DNA of 64,000 bases from Gigaspora margarita (taxonomy: Eukaryota > Glomeromycota > Glomeromycetes > Diversisporales > Gigasporaceae): positions 138,548 to 202,547 of the forward strand of contig WTPW01000185.1 in NCBI GenBank assembly GCA_009809945.1. The letters are read 5' to 3'. Positions 11,346 to 23,590 of the stretch are shown one piece after another (positions within the stretch are counted from its first letter, which is position 1; each line of letters opens with the position of its first letter). The notes beneath the pieces are model-generated. The model had not been told where the DNA came from. It did no database searches and saw only the letters and a list, made by a program, of their open reading frames with translations. The translations under genes and the position numbers were made by a program.

Positions 11346-11850
11346 AAATAGTTTAATTTAATAATTTACATGCGAATAAGAAAATACTTCTAATTACTAA
11401 AACTACCGACTTTAAAAATAACCCAGCAACTAATAATATCGAAAAAAAAACAAAGTAATAGTACCAAAATGAAAGGTTTAAAAAAAAAAAATCGAAATGA
11501 CTACTCTAGAAATAACTCCAATAGGGACAACTCCGATTGTGGCAACTCCAAAGGCAGTAACTCAAGGGAGAGGCTAAAATGCAATAATATACAGAGAGAT
11601 AAAAAATAAAAGAAAAAAATAATAGTAAAAAAAATAAAGCTGCGATACCACCAAAAATGATGAAAAACATATGCCAAAAATGATAGTGATTCCAAAAGAG
11701 TAGCTTCCAAGGCAATAACTCTAAAGGATGGTTTAAACAATGACAATAACTAAAAAAAATTATATAAAAGTTAATGAGTTGTAAAAAAAAAAAATTATAA
11801 AAAAATATAAGATGATAAAAATGATAAGAGTAAACAAAAAAAAAAAAAAA

Positions 11851-12269
11851 NNNNNNNNNNNNNNNNNNNNNNNNNNNNNNNNNNNNNNNNNNNNNNNNNN
11901 NNNNNNNNNNNNNNNNNNNNNNNNNNNNNNNNNNNNNNNNNNNNNNNNNNNNNNNNNNNNNNNNNNNNNNNNNNNNNNNNNNNNNNNNNNNNNNNNNNNN
12001 NNNNNNNNNNNNNNNNNNNNNNNNNNNNNNNNNNNNNNNNNNNNNNNNNNNNNNNNNNNNNNNNNNNNNNNNNNNNNNNNNNNNNNNNNNNNNNNNNNNN
12101 NNNNNNNNNNNNNNNNNNNNNNNNNNNNNNNNNNNNNNNNNNNNNNNNNNNNNNNNNNNNNNNNNNNNNNNNNNNNNNNNNNNNNNNNNNNNNNNNNNNN
12201 NNNNNNNNNNNNNNNNNNNNNNNNNNNNNNNNNNNNNNNNNNNNNNNNNNNNNNNNNNNNNNNNNNNNN
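11851..12269. other. Assembly gap (419 N)
   Basis: A run of N preceded by a poly-A tract and followed at once by palindromic tandem repeats. The gap probably hides more of those repeats or an unresolved transposon. ORFs reported across it are artefacts. Confidence 0.98.
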
Positions 12270-12510
12270 ATCACGTTAATGCACGGAATTATGATCGTTA
12301 AGGATCTTAATGATCATCATGTTAGTACATGAAATTATGATCGTTAAGGATCTTAACAATTGTGACAATTGTGATATCATGCACAAAAATTATGATCGTT
12401 AAGAATCTTAACGATTGTGCACGTTAGTGCACGAAATTTATGATCGTTAAGAATCTTAACGATTGTCACGTTAGTGCACGGAAATTATGTGATCATTAAG
12501 ATTAATACAC
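12270..12510. repeat. About 60-bp tandem repeats containing a GATCGTTAAGRATCTTAAC palindrome
   Basis: Four to five units of the form 'cacgttagtgcacggaaatt' plus 'atgatcgttaaggatcttaa'. Each unit holds two palindromes: GATCGTTAAG..CTTAACGAT and GTGCAC. The array touches the assembly gap, so its true length is unknown. Weaker 'gtgcacgg' repeats continue to about 12640. Confidence 0.75.
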
Positions 12511-13550
12511 GTCAATAAATGGTTATAATACTATGCACGATAGTGCACGGATTTCAATATTTCGTGTGATAACGTGTATTAAATTTTTTGGATGATCAGT
12601 TTCCGTGCAGCTTCCGTGCAGTGATTATGAAACCCGTGCTTACCCGCATACAATTTCGTATTTTTGCATGCATTCCCGTGTATCGAGTTTTCATAGGGCA
12701 CAATACCAAAATTCCGGTGACTTCTGCCCGGGGAGTGCATAATATTTTATTTAGATGCATTTACTTAATATTTTATTAGAAGTATCAACTCACCAACAAT
12801 TACTTTACAATCAACTTAGTTCTCAGAGAATTAAATTACAGACAAGGTTACTTTAAAATCGATCAATTCACTGATAAATTTGTTACATAGTAGTATTTCA
12901 TCAATCTTTGATTTTACAGATCAATTCTATCATCGTCGGTAAGGGTTAAGTTTAAAATTTATAAAAAAAAAATTGTAGTGAAATAACCGTCTGTAAAATA
13001 ATCTTATATGCAAATATGAACTAAGTTGTATATAAAGCGGTTGTTAATAAACAATATAGACGTAGATAACATAGCGGAAGTTTGTTTGATTGGCTAAAAT
13101 TAGAGTTAATATGATTGGCGACGATCTTTTTTTTATACAGTCAATTGTAATTTTTAAAGTACTTTTATAAGTAAAAATTGTCATGTCACATGAAAAAAAA
13201 CTTTAGTAATACAAAACGAAAACCCCACTTGAGCCGTTGACATTTTACCTTTGGATTTTTTGTTTTTTAACATGGGATGCAGCAGGGTGCAATAGTTTCA
13301 AAAATTAGATGAGAAGTAAAAGTTTTGAAAGGTCGGAAGGTGCTTCGGTGACCTAAGCAATTAGTAAGTGAAAGTTGCAAGATTTTGTCTCAACTAGTTC
13401 TACTTGTTTTCTAGAAGTAAAAAGTATTGTTGTGACGAATTATTTTTATTTATTTTTTTTTATGTTGTAAATATTTTTAAATCATGTATACAAATAAAGT
13501 GGATTGGTGGCTAAGATGTGGAGGGAAACTGGTTGTACCGTGAACTCGCG

Positions 13551-13630
13551 GTAAATTCAGCGAAAACGCTGTAGATTCTGCGAATACACCGTAAATTCAG
13601 CGAATACGCTGGAAATTCCGCGATAACGCT
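13551..13630. repeat. 20-bp minisatellite, four units
   Basis: Units of the form GTAAATTCAGCGAATACGCT repeat four times with few changes. The array is GC-richer than its surroundings. Confidence 0.9.
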
Positions 13631-13681
13631 GTAATGCTTTAAAATGTATATAAACCCCTTGAATTCAATAAAGTTCGATAA

Positions 13682-13923
13682 GGCCAGACCAAGTTGATTA
13701 TGTGTTTTACATTACTCCCCCATCCCTCATAGTAAAAAAAATTTAGATAGATATACATAGGACTACGGAATATATCGGAAATTTTTATATAGTCACGGAA
13801 CAAATCGGAAAAAAATTTTTTGAAAAAAAATTTTTTTAAAATTTTACTATACGAACCACCCCTCCCCCCTTTCCTGGAGGGGAGAGGGGGTAATGTAAAA
13901 CACATAATCAACTTGGTCTGGCC
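13682..13923. mobile_element. PIF/Harbinger-like MITE M2, copy 2 (242 bp)
   Basis: GGCCAGACCAAGTTGATTAT at the left and its exact complement at the right; TAA at 13679-13681 and 13924-13926. The inside carries C-runs, G-runs and 'cggaacaaatcgg', as in copy 3. Confidence 0.8.
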
Positions 13924-14165
13924 TAATGTCCATTTTAAAATTAATACCATATAATAAAATAAATACTTATATTCTGAATTCGACTTTAATTTTAATAAAC
14001 CTTGCAAGACTCAATTCGACGGACTGAATTGACTTGTAACTTCGTACTGGATTATTATAACTCGAATTCTGTGTGACGAGTTTAGTTAATTCTCTTAAAT
14101 TGTTCACGTGATTATAAATCTTTGTATAAATCCTTATGTCGTGATTATCCCCTTTTACATGATTA

Positions 14166-14418
14166 GACCAGACCAATTTAATTCGGTGGCTTACATTACC
14201 CCCCCAGAGCTCCCCCCTCCCTCATAGTAATAAAAATTTAGATAGATATACATAGGACTACGGAATATTTCGGAAATTTTTTATAGTCCCGGAACAAATC
14301 GGGAAATTTTTTTTTTGAAAAAATTTTTTTTAAAATTTTACTATATGAACCACCCCTCCCTCCCCCCCCCTTTGTGAGTAGGATGTAATGTAAACCACCG
14401 AATTAAATTGGTCTGGCC
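14166..14418. mobile_element. PIF/Harbinger-like MITE M2, copy 3 (253 bp)
   Basis: GACCAGACCAATTTAATTCG and the complement ending GGTCTGGCC; TTA at 14163-14165 and 14419-14421. Closely related inside to copy 2, which lies 240 bp away. Confidence 0.8.
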
Positions 14419-14484
14419 TTATAACCCGGATCACCGATGCTTTTAATTATATAGTTATCACCCATCATCGATATCACACATTAT

Positions 14485-15288
14485 TAGTGATGGGCAACGC
14501 GCGGGATCCGCGCGTGATCCCGCGCGGGATTTAAAAACTCCCGCGCGGGATTTTTAATATAAGATTGTCTGGCCTGCGTTAGCATATCATCTGGCCCGCA
14601 TTAACAAATTATCCGGCCTGCTTTAACATAAGTGGGCCAATTCCTAATTAGTATTTGATGTAAATAAAAATATTATGCACGCATTAACTTTTGATTTGTT
14701 TCTCGTTCCACATATATACGTACGTACTGTACGTACAGAGATAATGCGCAAACTGTATATTGAAATATAATTTTTAAATTGTCATTATTAATAAAGTGGG
14801 AATCTATTAAGTGACTATTTGATCAGAAATTATAAGCCCGATTATTTTCTTATGAGTCGTTTATAATTTTGTGTGTATATAACCTTATAACTTATAAATT
14901 TACAGTAGCACATTTATATCTCATTATGCACCTAATTACTTATAAATTTTTATACGTTATATGATTTGATCGTTTTGTTGGCATTTTAATTTTTAAATAT
15001 AATAATATTTTAAAAATAAATTGATAAAATTAAGACAAATCTGAATTGATAAATTTAATAATTATAAGATTAAAATGTTTTAAAAGTAGGCAAAATCTAT
15101 ACAAGCATTATATTTGTAATAAAATGCAGTAAGGTTTATAAGAAATGATTATGATTTTAACGAGAATTACATTCCTGGTGATGATTTATATATATATATT
15201 TTATTAATCGTGAAAAATTCGGAAACTCTACTCGATCCCGCGAATCCCGCGCGGGATTTTTAAAAAAATCGGGATTTGCCCATCACTA
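14485..15288. mobile_element. hAT-like MITE, family TAGTGATGGGCAA, copy 2 (804 bp)
   Basis: TAGTGATGGGCAA / TTGCCCATCACTA ends with an exact 8-bp duplication CACATTAT at 14477-14484 and 15289-15296. GCGCGGGAT palindromes lie next to both ends. Collinear with copy 1 (6926-7915), but about 190 bp shorter. Confidence 0.85.
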
Positions 15289-15876
15289 CACATTATCCAT
15301 AATCCCTTATCGCCTTTACATTGCAGTATCGTTTCGCTTTATTGACCCTTTACCATTATATAAGTTCTCCCTTTTACTATTGCTTTATACCCCTAATCCC
15401 GTAATCGGTTGGAGTTTAAATTGGCACTATTGTCTATATTGTTTTACTGCTCTCCCAATTCAAACGTTACACTATGTATTTGGAACTAATATTCCAAATT
15501 CTATTTTTTTATTATATTTAGGCCATGAATAACTTATAAATACAACGTTTTATAGTAGCAGGGTTTAGAAATGTTCATGTATGTTATTATTCAGCATATT
15601 GTGTTACAAAACTTAGAGTAGTTGTTGTATAATGAATAGTGTACTTATTGCGAAACGAATAATATTGTATACATTGTGAAATATAAATTAGTTATTATGA
15701 ATATATTGTAAGGCACAATACGCGTCATTAGAAAGTATTTGACTATTCTTTTGAAAGTTTCGTGAAAATAAAAATTCATCCGGGTATAGACGATACTTTA
15801 TCCGGGGAATGATCTACATTTTTTCCGGGTATTTTAACAACCAATCAAAATGAACTTCTGATATGCTGACGTAGAT

Positions 15877-17936
15877 TCACTTATTTATTATGTGTAGATT
15901 CCTTTTTTTTATTCAAAATGCACGTAGTCATTTTTTTTTTTATGCAACAGTAGGCATACTTACTAAATTTTTTCCTTGTTTTGTAGTCAGATTATATGTG
16001 AATTTTTATAGAATTTAATAACTGTAACTAATATGCTAGATAGCCTAATCGTACTTTAATTTCTTTACCTTGTCCCATATCTTATTACATGTTATAATTT
16101 CTATGCATGATCTAAATCGCGTTTGTCAATAATTTAGTTCAAAATAAATAGAAAATAGAAACTGGGTACAAAAGATAACAAAATATGATGTAATGATGTT
16201 AAGTACATTATGATGAAATAATTGATAGTGCAAAATAAGAGGCAAAGAAAATTATGTGAAATTAAGCAACAATATAACTTAATTCCACAAGAAGTTATTA
16301 CCCTTTTGAAAATTAATTTGTTATAATCTTAATTGCAATAAATTCTATTTCTGAAATTTTTAATTTAAGATATACTCGTATAACGTTCCTGGCTTTAGCA
16401 AGACTGCATCGCGCAACTGCCCTAATAAATAATAGAATAGTGTTCACATTTAAGGCTGCACAAAGTTAATTTTTCAGTTTGCACAACAAGGAATCAAAAA
16501 ATTGTGTTTGCAGTCATATTTTTTCCGTCAGTCCAATCGGACAATTACGGGAAATTAAGGAAAAAAATAAATGCAAAATTGAATAATTGGCACAATTGAG
16601 ATCTAAATAAAAAATTTTTTTTTTTGTAAAATTTAAAAAATGGGTCGACGGGTAATGCCAAACAAAAAATCAATTTTGCGTGGCCTTATCAATCAACGTC
16701 GTTTCCGATGTGCGAGCCGTTATTTATGTTGTAATAATTCATTGGCGTATGCTTGAGAAAATTTAGTTCGTATGTCCAAGGACTATCTATCTGAAAAATT
16801 AATCGCTAAAGTATCCATATTTATATTTTTTATTTTAATTAAAAAAAAACCGTCTAACACCAAAATGGAAATCTTTATAGTGGTTATTTACGTTCCCTTA
16901 TAAGTTTTACAGATGTGTTGCATTAAATATTGAGTACATTAGACCTATTTGGCGGATTTGGTACGTACATACGTAATTATTGCATCAAGAAATATCCCAA
17001 TATGTTATACTTTGCTTTATTATAACTAAAATTGTCTTTGTTTGAAAATTACAATGGGGTCAATAATTTTCGCAAACGTTATAGTTATATAATCAATGTG
17101 ATTTTTAATATTTAGCACGCTATTTCGAGTGCTCCCATGGCTCTATTTTAAACATGGCTATTTTTTTAAATCACTTCGTTTAATAATTAACAAACTATAA
17201 ACATAATAACATAATATGATATTAAAGCATAGGGGATTCGCGTTATACACATAATAATATTTAAATATAGGGGATTCGCGTTATACATATAATGTGATTT
17301 AAAGTATAGAGGATGCGCGTTATATAAGGACGCACATGGGGCTATTTCGAAATTGTCTAGCTATTTTAGGGAGTTTGATTTTCAAAATAACGCTCATGTC
17401 CGTTATTTCGTAATTTGCGGTAATTTAAGAATGTGCAACTAAAAATTCTCTATATTTCATTAAGGATTTTACTGATGATTTCGTAATTATGAAGATAAAT
17501 GAAAATGAAATATTTAACGAATCTAGTTCCTTACAAGTCCTGGAAGTTGATTTCCAGACAATTATAAAAAATTTAAATAAATACAAAGCACTAATACTCC
17601 GAAATTATTTTTAATTAAATGGCTTTGCAGTAGAAAGTGCCAATGAGATTATTCGATATAATTAATCAATCAAGTGACGAAATATTTGGTTAACCAGATC
17701 AGTCGAATTGAACAAATCAATTATCTCAAAATTAACAAGACTTAATTTTAGTTTGAACTTTTGTTACGTTAGATTTGTTCTTATACAAGCATTTTCACCT
17801 TTAAACGATAAAGATTAAAGATTACGTCAATATTTTAAACAGTCATATTTTGTTGCTTTAAGGAGACATAGATATAAATACAAAAAAAGTTATAAAGACT
17901 TTTAGTTCTTCACCTTATTCCAAAAATTTAACTATT
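15877..17936. repeat. 5' flank of the repeat block, copy 2
   Basis: Collinear with about 21700-23590 of block 2 ('ctaatatgctagatagccta', 'cttattacatgttataatt'). It holds one M1 MITE (16454-16685) and two or three short direct repeats 'ataggggattcgcgttatac' near 17230-17330. No gene. Confidence 0.65.
16454..16685. mobile_element. M1 MITE (232 bp)
   Basis: Left GGCTGCACAAAGTTAATTTT, right AATTTTGCGTGGCC, bordered by TAA and TTA. Core 'ggacaattacgggaaattaa'. A truncated copy sits at the paralogous place in block 2 (22246-22398), so the insertion predates the block duplication. Confidence 0.65.
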
Positions 17937-18200
17937 ATGAGCCAGTCCACAATTCAAATTACCGTTCAACCACGAAATAATAATGGCCAAATCCAAAGAC
18001 CTCAGAATATTGGTGGTCCACAAAACGTTAATGGCCAATTTCAAAGACTTCAGAACACTGATGATTTTATTGCTAATCAGCAACACGCTGACTTAGTTAA
18101 CGGTTCAGATCCATTCACTAGAACACAAGATATAGAAAATGGAACACAGCAGAACATTCAATTTCCAACGATGTTATTTTTGGGGTCTTCCTTTACATAA
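17937..18200 (+). CDS. Small Asn/Gln-rich protein, family copy 2 (87 aa)
   Basis: Begins MSQSTIQITVQPRNNN and keeps the central QRLQNTDDFIA / HADLVNG blocks of copy 1. The C-terminus is FPTMLFLGSSFT. Against copy 3 it has no length difference, and roughly 8 amino-acid-changing and 5 silent changes (counted by eye), so the ORF is intact but not clearly under strong purifying selection. No signal peptide, membrane segment or cysteine. Function unknown; a transposon-borne or decayed ORF is an alternative. Confidence 0.45.
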   Translation: MSQSTIQITVQPRNNNGQIQRPQNIGGPQNVNGQFQRLQNTDDFIANQQHADLVNGSDPFTRTQDIENGTQQNIQFPTMLFLGSSFT

Positions 18201-19060
18201 CCATATTCATGCATGATATATTTTTCCCTTAATAAGAGCTTTTAGCCACTAGTTTTTTTTTATTTTTTGGTTTTTTTTTTATTTTCTAAACTTACCTCTA
18301 AGAATATGTGTTAAAATATTTCTAAATTACATGTTCTCGACTTTTTTTTTTTATGATGTCATTCCAAGAACATAGATTAAGGAATATAACGTAATTTAAT
18401 TTGAACATTCATTCGCTACAATAGGTAAACGGGTGCCATCCAAGTTAGAACTATATTTTTATAAAGAACAATAAGTTATTCCAAGAGTTTTTCAACAATA
18501 ATCAAAATAACACTAGAATACTATTTAAAAAAAAACTTTGTATTTACCATTATTTCAAATATAATTATGTATAAAAGTTTTTTAAAAGCAAATAAAAAAA
18601 TCTATATGTTTGGCAATATGATAAAACTGTAATATGTTAAAAATACAATTTCTGATTTTACTTCGAGGAAGATAAACCTCGAGTGAAGACCCATTCTGCT
18701 TAAGCACGATCATTCATTGTTAGAGGAAACCAAATTATCGAAATTATTAACGTTAAAGTATGTGCATTAACGGTTTATTTAAGTATCAGTAGCGTATGCC
18801 AAGTTCAATATAATTTACTTCCCATTTGTGAGATTCTAGATTTTCAATTGTTTTAAGTTTATGAATTGTCTATTCATGTAGACTGGGGTTTTGGGGTCTT
18901 GTACTGTCACTACGTATGTACGTACATGATTTAATGTAAGTGTGCTACACAAGATTATACTTTTTTATACTCTATTTTTAAGAATTAGAATCTGAAGCGT
19001 GCTATCGAATGAGCATTGCATAAATGTGCATTCGAATTATGGATCCCCGCTACGCATTGT
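18201..19060. repeat. 3' flank of the repeat block, copy 2 (right end of block 1)
   Basis: Collinear with 23999-24720 and, after the MITE there, 24882-25045. Shared landmarks: 'actggggttttggggtcttg' and 'aatgagcattgcataaatgt'. Similarity ends close to 19060 and 25045. Confidence 0.65.
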
Positions 19061-19240
19061 ACAGGAGTACGAGTATAATTTTCCCACAAAAAATTCTTTA
19101 GGGTTTAGGATGAAGTCCCATTAGGGGTAAACTCATTGATTAATGTTTTTGTGGGAAACTATAGGCGTTAACTGAGTTCACGATTGAAATTGAATATTCG
19201 AATACTACAATTTCAGAATTAAGAAAATAGAACTATAGAA

Positions 19241-19491
19241 CAGGGACGATGATTTTCTGCGTTCACAGAATTTTGCAGAAAAATCACGGAAATGGCGTAT
19301 AAAAATCGTGATTTTTGGCATTTAGGATCCTTGTGCAACGTAATGCCGGCTGACATTTAATTATGGTCGGAATTTACAACCATAATGCTGACCGATTTAT
19401 GTAATTCTGGTCAGATCGTAGAATTTTTGCAGAATTATGTTTTGCACGGACGGAATTGGTATTTTGTCACTTCAGAAAATCATTGTCCCTG
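19241..19491. mobile_element. hAT-like MITE, family CAGGGACGATGATT (251 bp)
   Basis: CAGGGACGATGATTTTCTG and the complement CAGAAAATCATTGTCCCTG, with an exact 8-bp duplication CTATAGAA at 19233-19240 and 19492-19499. No ORF. A longer relative is at 25397-26137. Confidence 0.85.
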
Positions 19492-19714
19492 CTATAGAAT
19501 TAATATTAAGTATTGTAAGACCAGTTAAGCCGTAGCAAGACCCTACTAACCTTGTGACCCGGACCAAATCTTTACATCTTCTTTCTGTCTACCGATTTAA
19601 GGTTAAGGAGTATTGGGACAATTGTTGTATAATTTTGTATTTGTTAAATTGGTTAATTGGTTAGTTTTAATTATCCCAATTAGCCCACACTTTCTCAGCA
19701 TACATGAAACTCAT

Positions 19715-19915
19715 CTCTAGTTTCATCAATCGTCAATCATCTGTAGTTTCGTCAATCGTCTATAGTTTCTCTATAGTTCGTCAATCGTCTATAGTTTCGT
19801 CTATTGTTTCGTCAATCGTCTATAGTTTCGTCAATCGTCTGTAGTTTTGTCAATCGTCAAGGTTTCGTCAGACGAAACCATAGACGAAATCATTTCGTCA
19901 GTGTGAAAATAATTT
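19715..19915. repeat. Minisatellite, unit about 19 bp (TAGTTTCGTCAATCGTCTA)
   Basis: Eight or more imperfect units; the last ones become inverted ('gacgaaaccatagacgaaat'). No gene. Confidence 0.8.
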
Positions 19916-20861
19916 CGTCAAGCATCATTAGTTCTCACCATATGCCTTAGCCATTCCTTAGCCTTGTCAAATCGTACCGCCTCTCACCATTGGGTATATT
20001 GTGAGGTGTTGTTGTCTTTGTGGTTGGTGGTTGTTTGTCCCGTGCCACCAGCCCGGTTTCTGCCTTCGACACAATATTTATTCATTTTATATGCTCGTTT
20101 CATTTTACCCCCCCCACTTGAAAGTCCTAGCAAATGACGTTAACTGAAGAATCAACTGCAAGAGACCTAAATATATTTTTCTTTTAATTGGCGCTTTTGG
20201 CGGCTATTTTTTTTTTTTTATTTTCTAAACTTTCGCATTCTAAATATAATTTCTCTAAGAACATGTGTTAAAATATTTCTAGATTACAAATTTATGAAAT
20301 TTATGTAACATTTTCGACCTTTTCTTATGCTGTTATTCTAAGCACATAGATCAAGGAATATAGTTGACCATTTTATTCGCTACAAAAGTAAACGAAAGTT
20401 AGAACTATAAACCTTTTTCAAAGATATTATATTAGAATATTTTTCAATAATAATATACTCAAAAATACTAATAGAACACTATTTCAAAAAAAAAAAAGTT
20501 GTATTTACCATCATTTCAAATATGAATATGTATAAAAGTTTTTTAAAAGCAAATATGAATATTTAGAAAACCGATAAAAAACCGCAATGTGATAAATTTA
20601 AAATATTTGCATTAACGGCTTATTTAAGTATCAGTGCATACGTCAAGTTCAATATTGATTTAGATTTATTTTCGATTGGAGAGATTCTAGATTTTCTGAC
20701 ACTTATTGAAGTAGATAATTTTTTAAGTTTATGCATTATCTATTGACAACGGCTAACGACGAGTCATTCGCTCCACAAAAACAAGCAGTTGTTTAACCTA
20801 CGATCGGTTTTAGTCGAAAAGAGGCGGTACCAGGAACGGAGTTATGCTTGCATCATGAAGT

Positions 20862-21026
20862 GGGGTGTTCCACGTTAAATGATTTACAAACATAGTGCAG
20901 CATTATATGATTGACCCACTAAGATATTTAAAACTAAATTGATCGATATAATTTTAAAAATCTTGCATAGTAGGCCAATCATATATTGTTGGCTATGCTT
21001 GTAAACCATTTAGCGTAAAACACCCC
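20862..21026. mobile_element. 165-bp MITE of the GGTGTTCCACG family
   Basis: Starts GGGGTGTTCCACGTTAAATG and ends AACACCCC. The flanks ATCATGAAGT (20852-20861) and ATCACGGAGT (21028-21037) look like a diverged 9-10-bp target duplication. The diverged copy at 39061-39180 has the empty site with a single ATCGTGGAGT. Its long relative (3703-8350) is at the same position of block 1. Confidence 0.7.
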
Positions 21027-21234
21027 AATCACGGAGTGCATGGTTTCCTGCCATCTAGAATGGCGAATTCGCAAAATCTTGCATTTGATAGGGCGATAAA
21101 AATCTATGATTTCACATGTTAATGTACTGTGCTGGTGTAACATGCTGGTATTGTTCGTGTATGAGCATACCGGATTTGGTATTCATGTTACTCTGAACTG
21201 AAATCAGGTTAGATAATTGCGATTTATTTAGATA

Positions 21235-21420
21235 CATTTACTTAATATTTTATTTAGATACATTTTCTTAATGTTTTATTTAGATACATTTATTTAATAT
21301 TTTATTTAGATACATTCATTTACTTAATATTTTATTTCGATACATTTACTTAATTTTTTATTTAGATACTGCTTAATATTTTATTTAGATACATTTACTT
21401 ATTATTTTATTTAGAAGTAT
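21235..21420. repeat. Minisatellite, unit about 26 bp (TTTATTTAGATACATTTACT)
   Basis: About seven tandem units. Block 1 has only one or two at 8735-8751 and 12742-12776, where the foldback-bearing segment lies between them. Confidence 0.8.
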
Positions 21421-22245
21421 CAACTCACCAACAATTACTTCACAATCAACTTAATTCTCAGAGAGACAAGGTTATGTTACAATCTGATCAATTCACTGAT
21501 AAATTTGTTGCATAGCGCATTTCATCAATCTTTTGATTTTACAGATCAATTCTATAATGTCGGTAAGGGTTAATTTTAAATTAATGTTGGTGCAACTTAT
21601 AAAAAAAAAATTGTCTGTGAATTAAATGTCTGTAAAATAATCTTTATGCAAATATAAACTAAGTTGTATATAAAGCGATTGTTAATAAATAATGCAGACG
21701 TACATTCTCTTATTTATTATGTGGATTGGTTTTTTAATTCAAAGACACGTAATCATTTTCTTTTTATGTAAAAGTAGGCATCCTTAATAAATTTCTTGTA
21801 GTCAGTCATATGTGAATTTTATAGAATTTAAAAGCAGTAACTAATATGCTAGATAGCCTAATCATATTTTAATTTCTTTATCTTGTCCCACATCTTATTA
21901 CATGTTATAATTCCTATGCATAATCTAAATCGCGTTTTTTGTCAATAATATGGTTCAAAATAAATAGAAAATAGAAACTAGGTATAAAAAGATAACAAAA
22001 TAGCATATTATGATGAAATAATAGATAGTCCAAAATAATAGGTAAAGAAAAATATGTGAAATTAAGCAACAAAATAACTTTATTCCACAAGAAGTTTTGA
22101 CCTTTTTGAAATTTAATTTATTATAACCTTAATTGTAATAAATTCTATTCTGAAATTTTTTAATTTAAAAGATGTACTCGTATAATGATCCTGGTTTTAA
22201 CGGGTGCAGCTACCATAATAAATTAATAAATAATGTTCACATCTA

Positions 22246-22398
22246 AAGCTACATAAAGTTAATTTTTCATTTTGCACAACAAGGAATCAAAAAATTGGGT
22301 CTGCTGACATATTTTTTCCGTAGTCCTATCGGACAATTACGGGAAATTAAGGAAAAAAATAAATGGCAAAACTCGAATAATTGGCGCAATTGGGATCT
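22246..22398. mobile_element. M1 MITE, truncated right end
   Basis: Left part 'gctacataaagttaattttt' and core 'ggacaattacgggaaattaa'; the right end is lost. Paralogous to 16454-16685. The minus-strand 71-residue ORF over it is not a gene. Confidence 0.55.
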
Positions 22399-22791
22399 AC
22401 CAAAAGATAGTTCATTGGCGTATACTTGAGAAAATTTAGTTAAGAAATAGTTATCTGAAAACCTAATCGCTAAAGTATCCATATTTATAGTTTTATTTTA
22501 ATTAAACCAAAATGGAAATTTATTATAGTTGTTATTGGACTTGGTACGTGCGTACGTAATTTCTGCAACAAAAAATATCCCTTATGATACTTTGTTTTAT
22601 TATGGCGCAAATTTCTTTGTTTGAAAAGTAAATGGGGGACAATAATTTTTCAAATCATAATAATTATATAATCAAATATTTAACGCGCTATTTCGACTAA
22701 GCCCACGTCTCTATTTTAAATTTGGTTAATTTTTCGTTTAATAATTAACAAACTGTACACATAATGTGATACACATAATGTGATTTAAATA

Positions 22792-22988
22792 CAGTCAGAC
22801 CTCTCTAAATGCATAGCGTCGGGACCATAGTAAAAATTTTCTAAAATATGCATTTAGAGAGGTTATGCATTTAGGGAGGTAAAAATCTATAAGTGTTATA
22901 TTAAGTTGGGCCGAAAAAAAGCCATGCATTTAGGGAGATTTTACTTAGATATGCATTTAGGGAGGTTGCATTTAGGGAGGTCCGACTG
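22792..22988. mobile_element. Tc1/mariner (pogo-like) MITE (197 bp)
   Basis: CAGTCAGACCTCTCTAAATG and the complement CATTTAGGGAGGTCCGACTG, with TA on both sides. Several internal copies of 'tgcatttagggaggt'. TIR and TA duplication fit the pogo/Tigger branch. Confidence 0.8.
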
Positions 22989-23590
22989 TATAAGGGACCG
23001 TTATTTAGGACGCTATTTTTAGGGGCTTGTTTTTAAAAATTTCGCTCTGCTCGCTATTCGTAAATTTACGGTAATTTAAGAATATTCTCTTTACATTTCA
23101 TTGAGGTTTCACTGATGATTTCATAATTATGCCGATAAATGAAAATGAAATATTTGACTTTGGAAGTTGATATTCAGACAATATCAAAAAATAATTTTTT
23201 TGTTTGGACAAAATTCAAGTAAACAATATTCCGTAGAAGTTGATATTCAAATAATTCCAAAAAATAGTTTTTTTTTGTTTGGACAAAGTTCAAATAAGCA
23301 ATACTCCGAGAAAGTGCAATAAGATCATTCGATATAATTAATCAATCATGTTAAGAAAATTTTGATTAACCAAATCTGTCAAATAAAAAAAAATCGATTA
23401 TCTTAAAATTAATAAGACTTAATTTTAGTTTGAATTTTTTATATGACGTTAGATTTTGTGCTTATACAAGCCTTTTCCCTTTTAAATGATAAAGATTAAA
23501 GATTACGTCAATATTTTAAACAGTCATATGTTGTTGTTTTTAAGGATAAAAACCTTTAGTTCTTCACCTTATTCCAAAAATTTAACAATT

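Larger units (their letters stand above)
13068..15867. mobile_element. 2.8-kb DNA element with exact 9-bp target duplication
   Basis: GACGTAGAT occurs at 13059-13067 and 15868-15876. The ends are imperfect inverted repeats: left AACATAGCGGAAGTTTGTTT then GATTGGC, right the complement of AGCATATCAGAAGTTCATTT then TGATTGG. Block 2 shows the site without insertion (about 21698, 'gcagacgtacattc'). A 9-bp TSD fits Mutator-like elements, but no transposase ORF is visible. Inside are a 20-bp minisatellite, two M2 MITEs and a hAT-like element. Confidence 0.7.

Noticed and set aside
11795-12279. ORFs of 155-159 codons on both strands
   Set aside because: They consist almost entirely of N from the assembly gap.
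12270-12510. CRISPR-like array
   Set aside because: Units are contiguous imperfect tandem repeats without unique spacers, in a eukaryotic setting.
13639-14007. 122-residue minus-strand ORF
   Set aside because: It covers MITE M2 copy 2, including its C/G runs, and is not conserved in the related copies.
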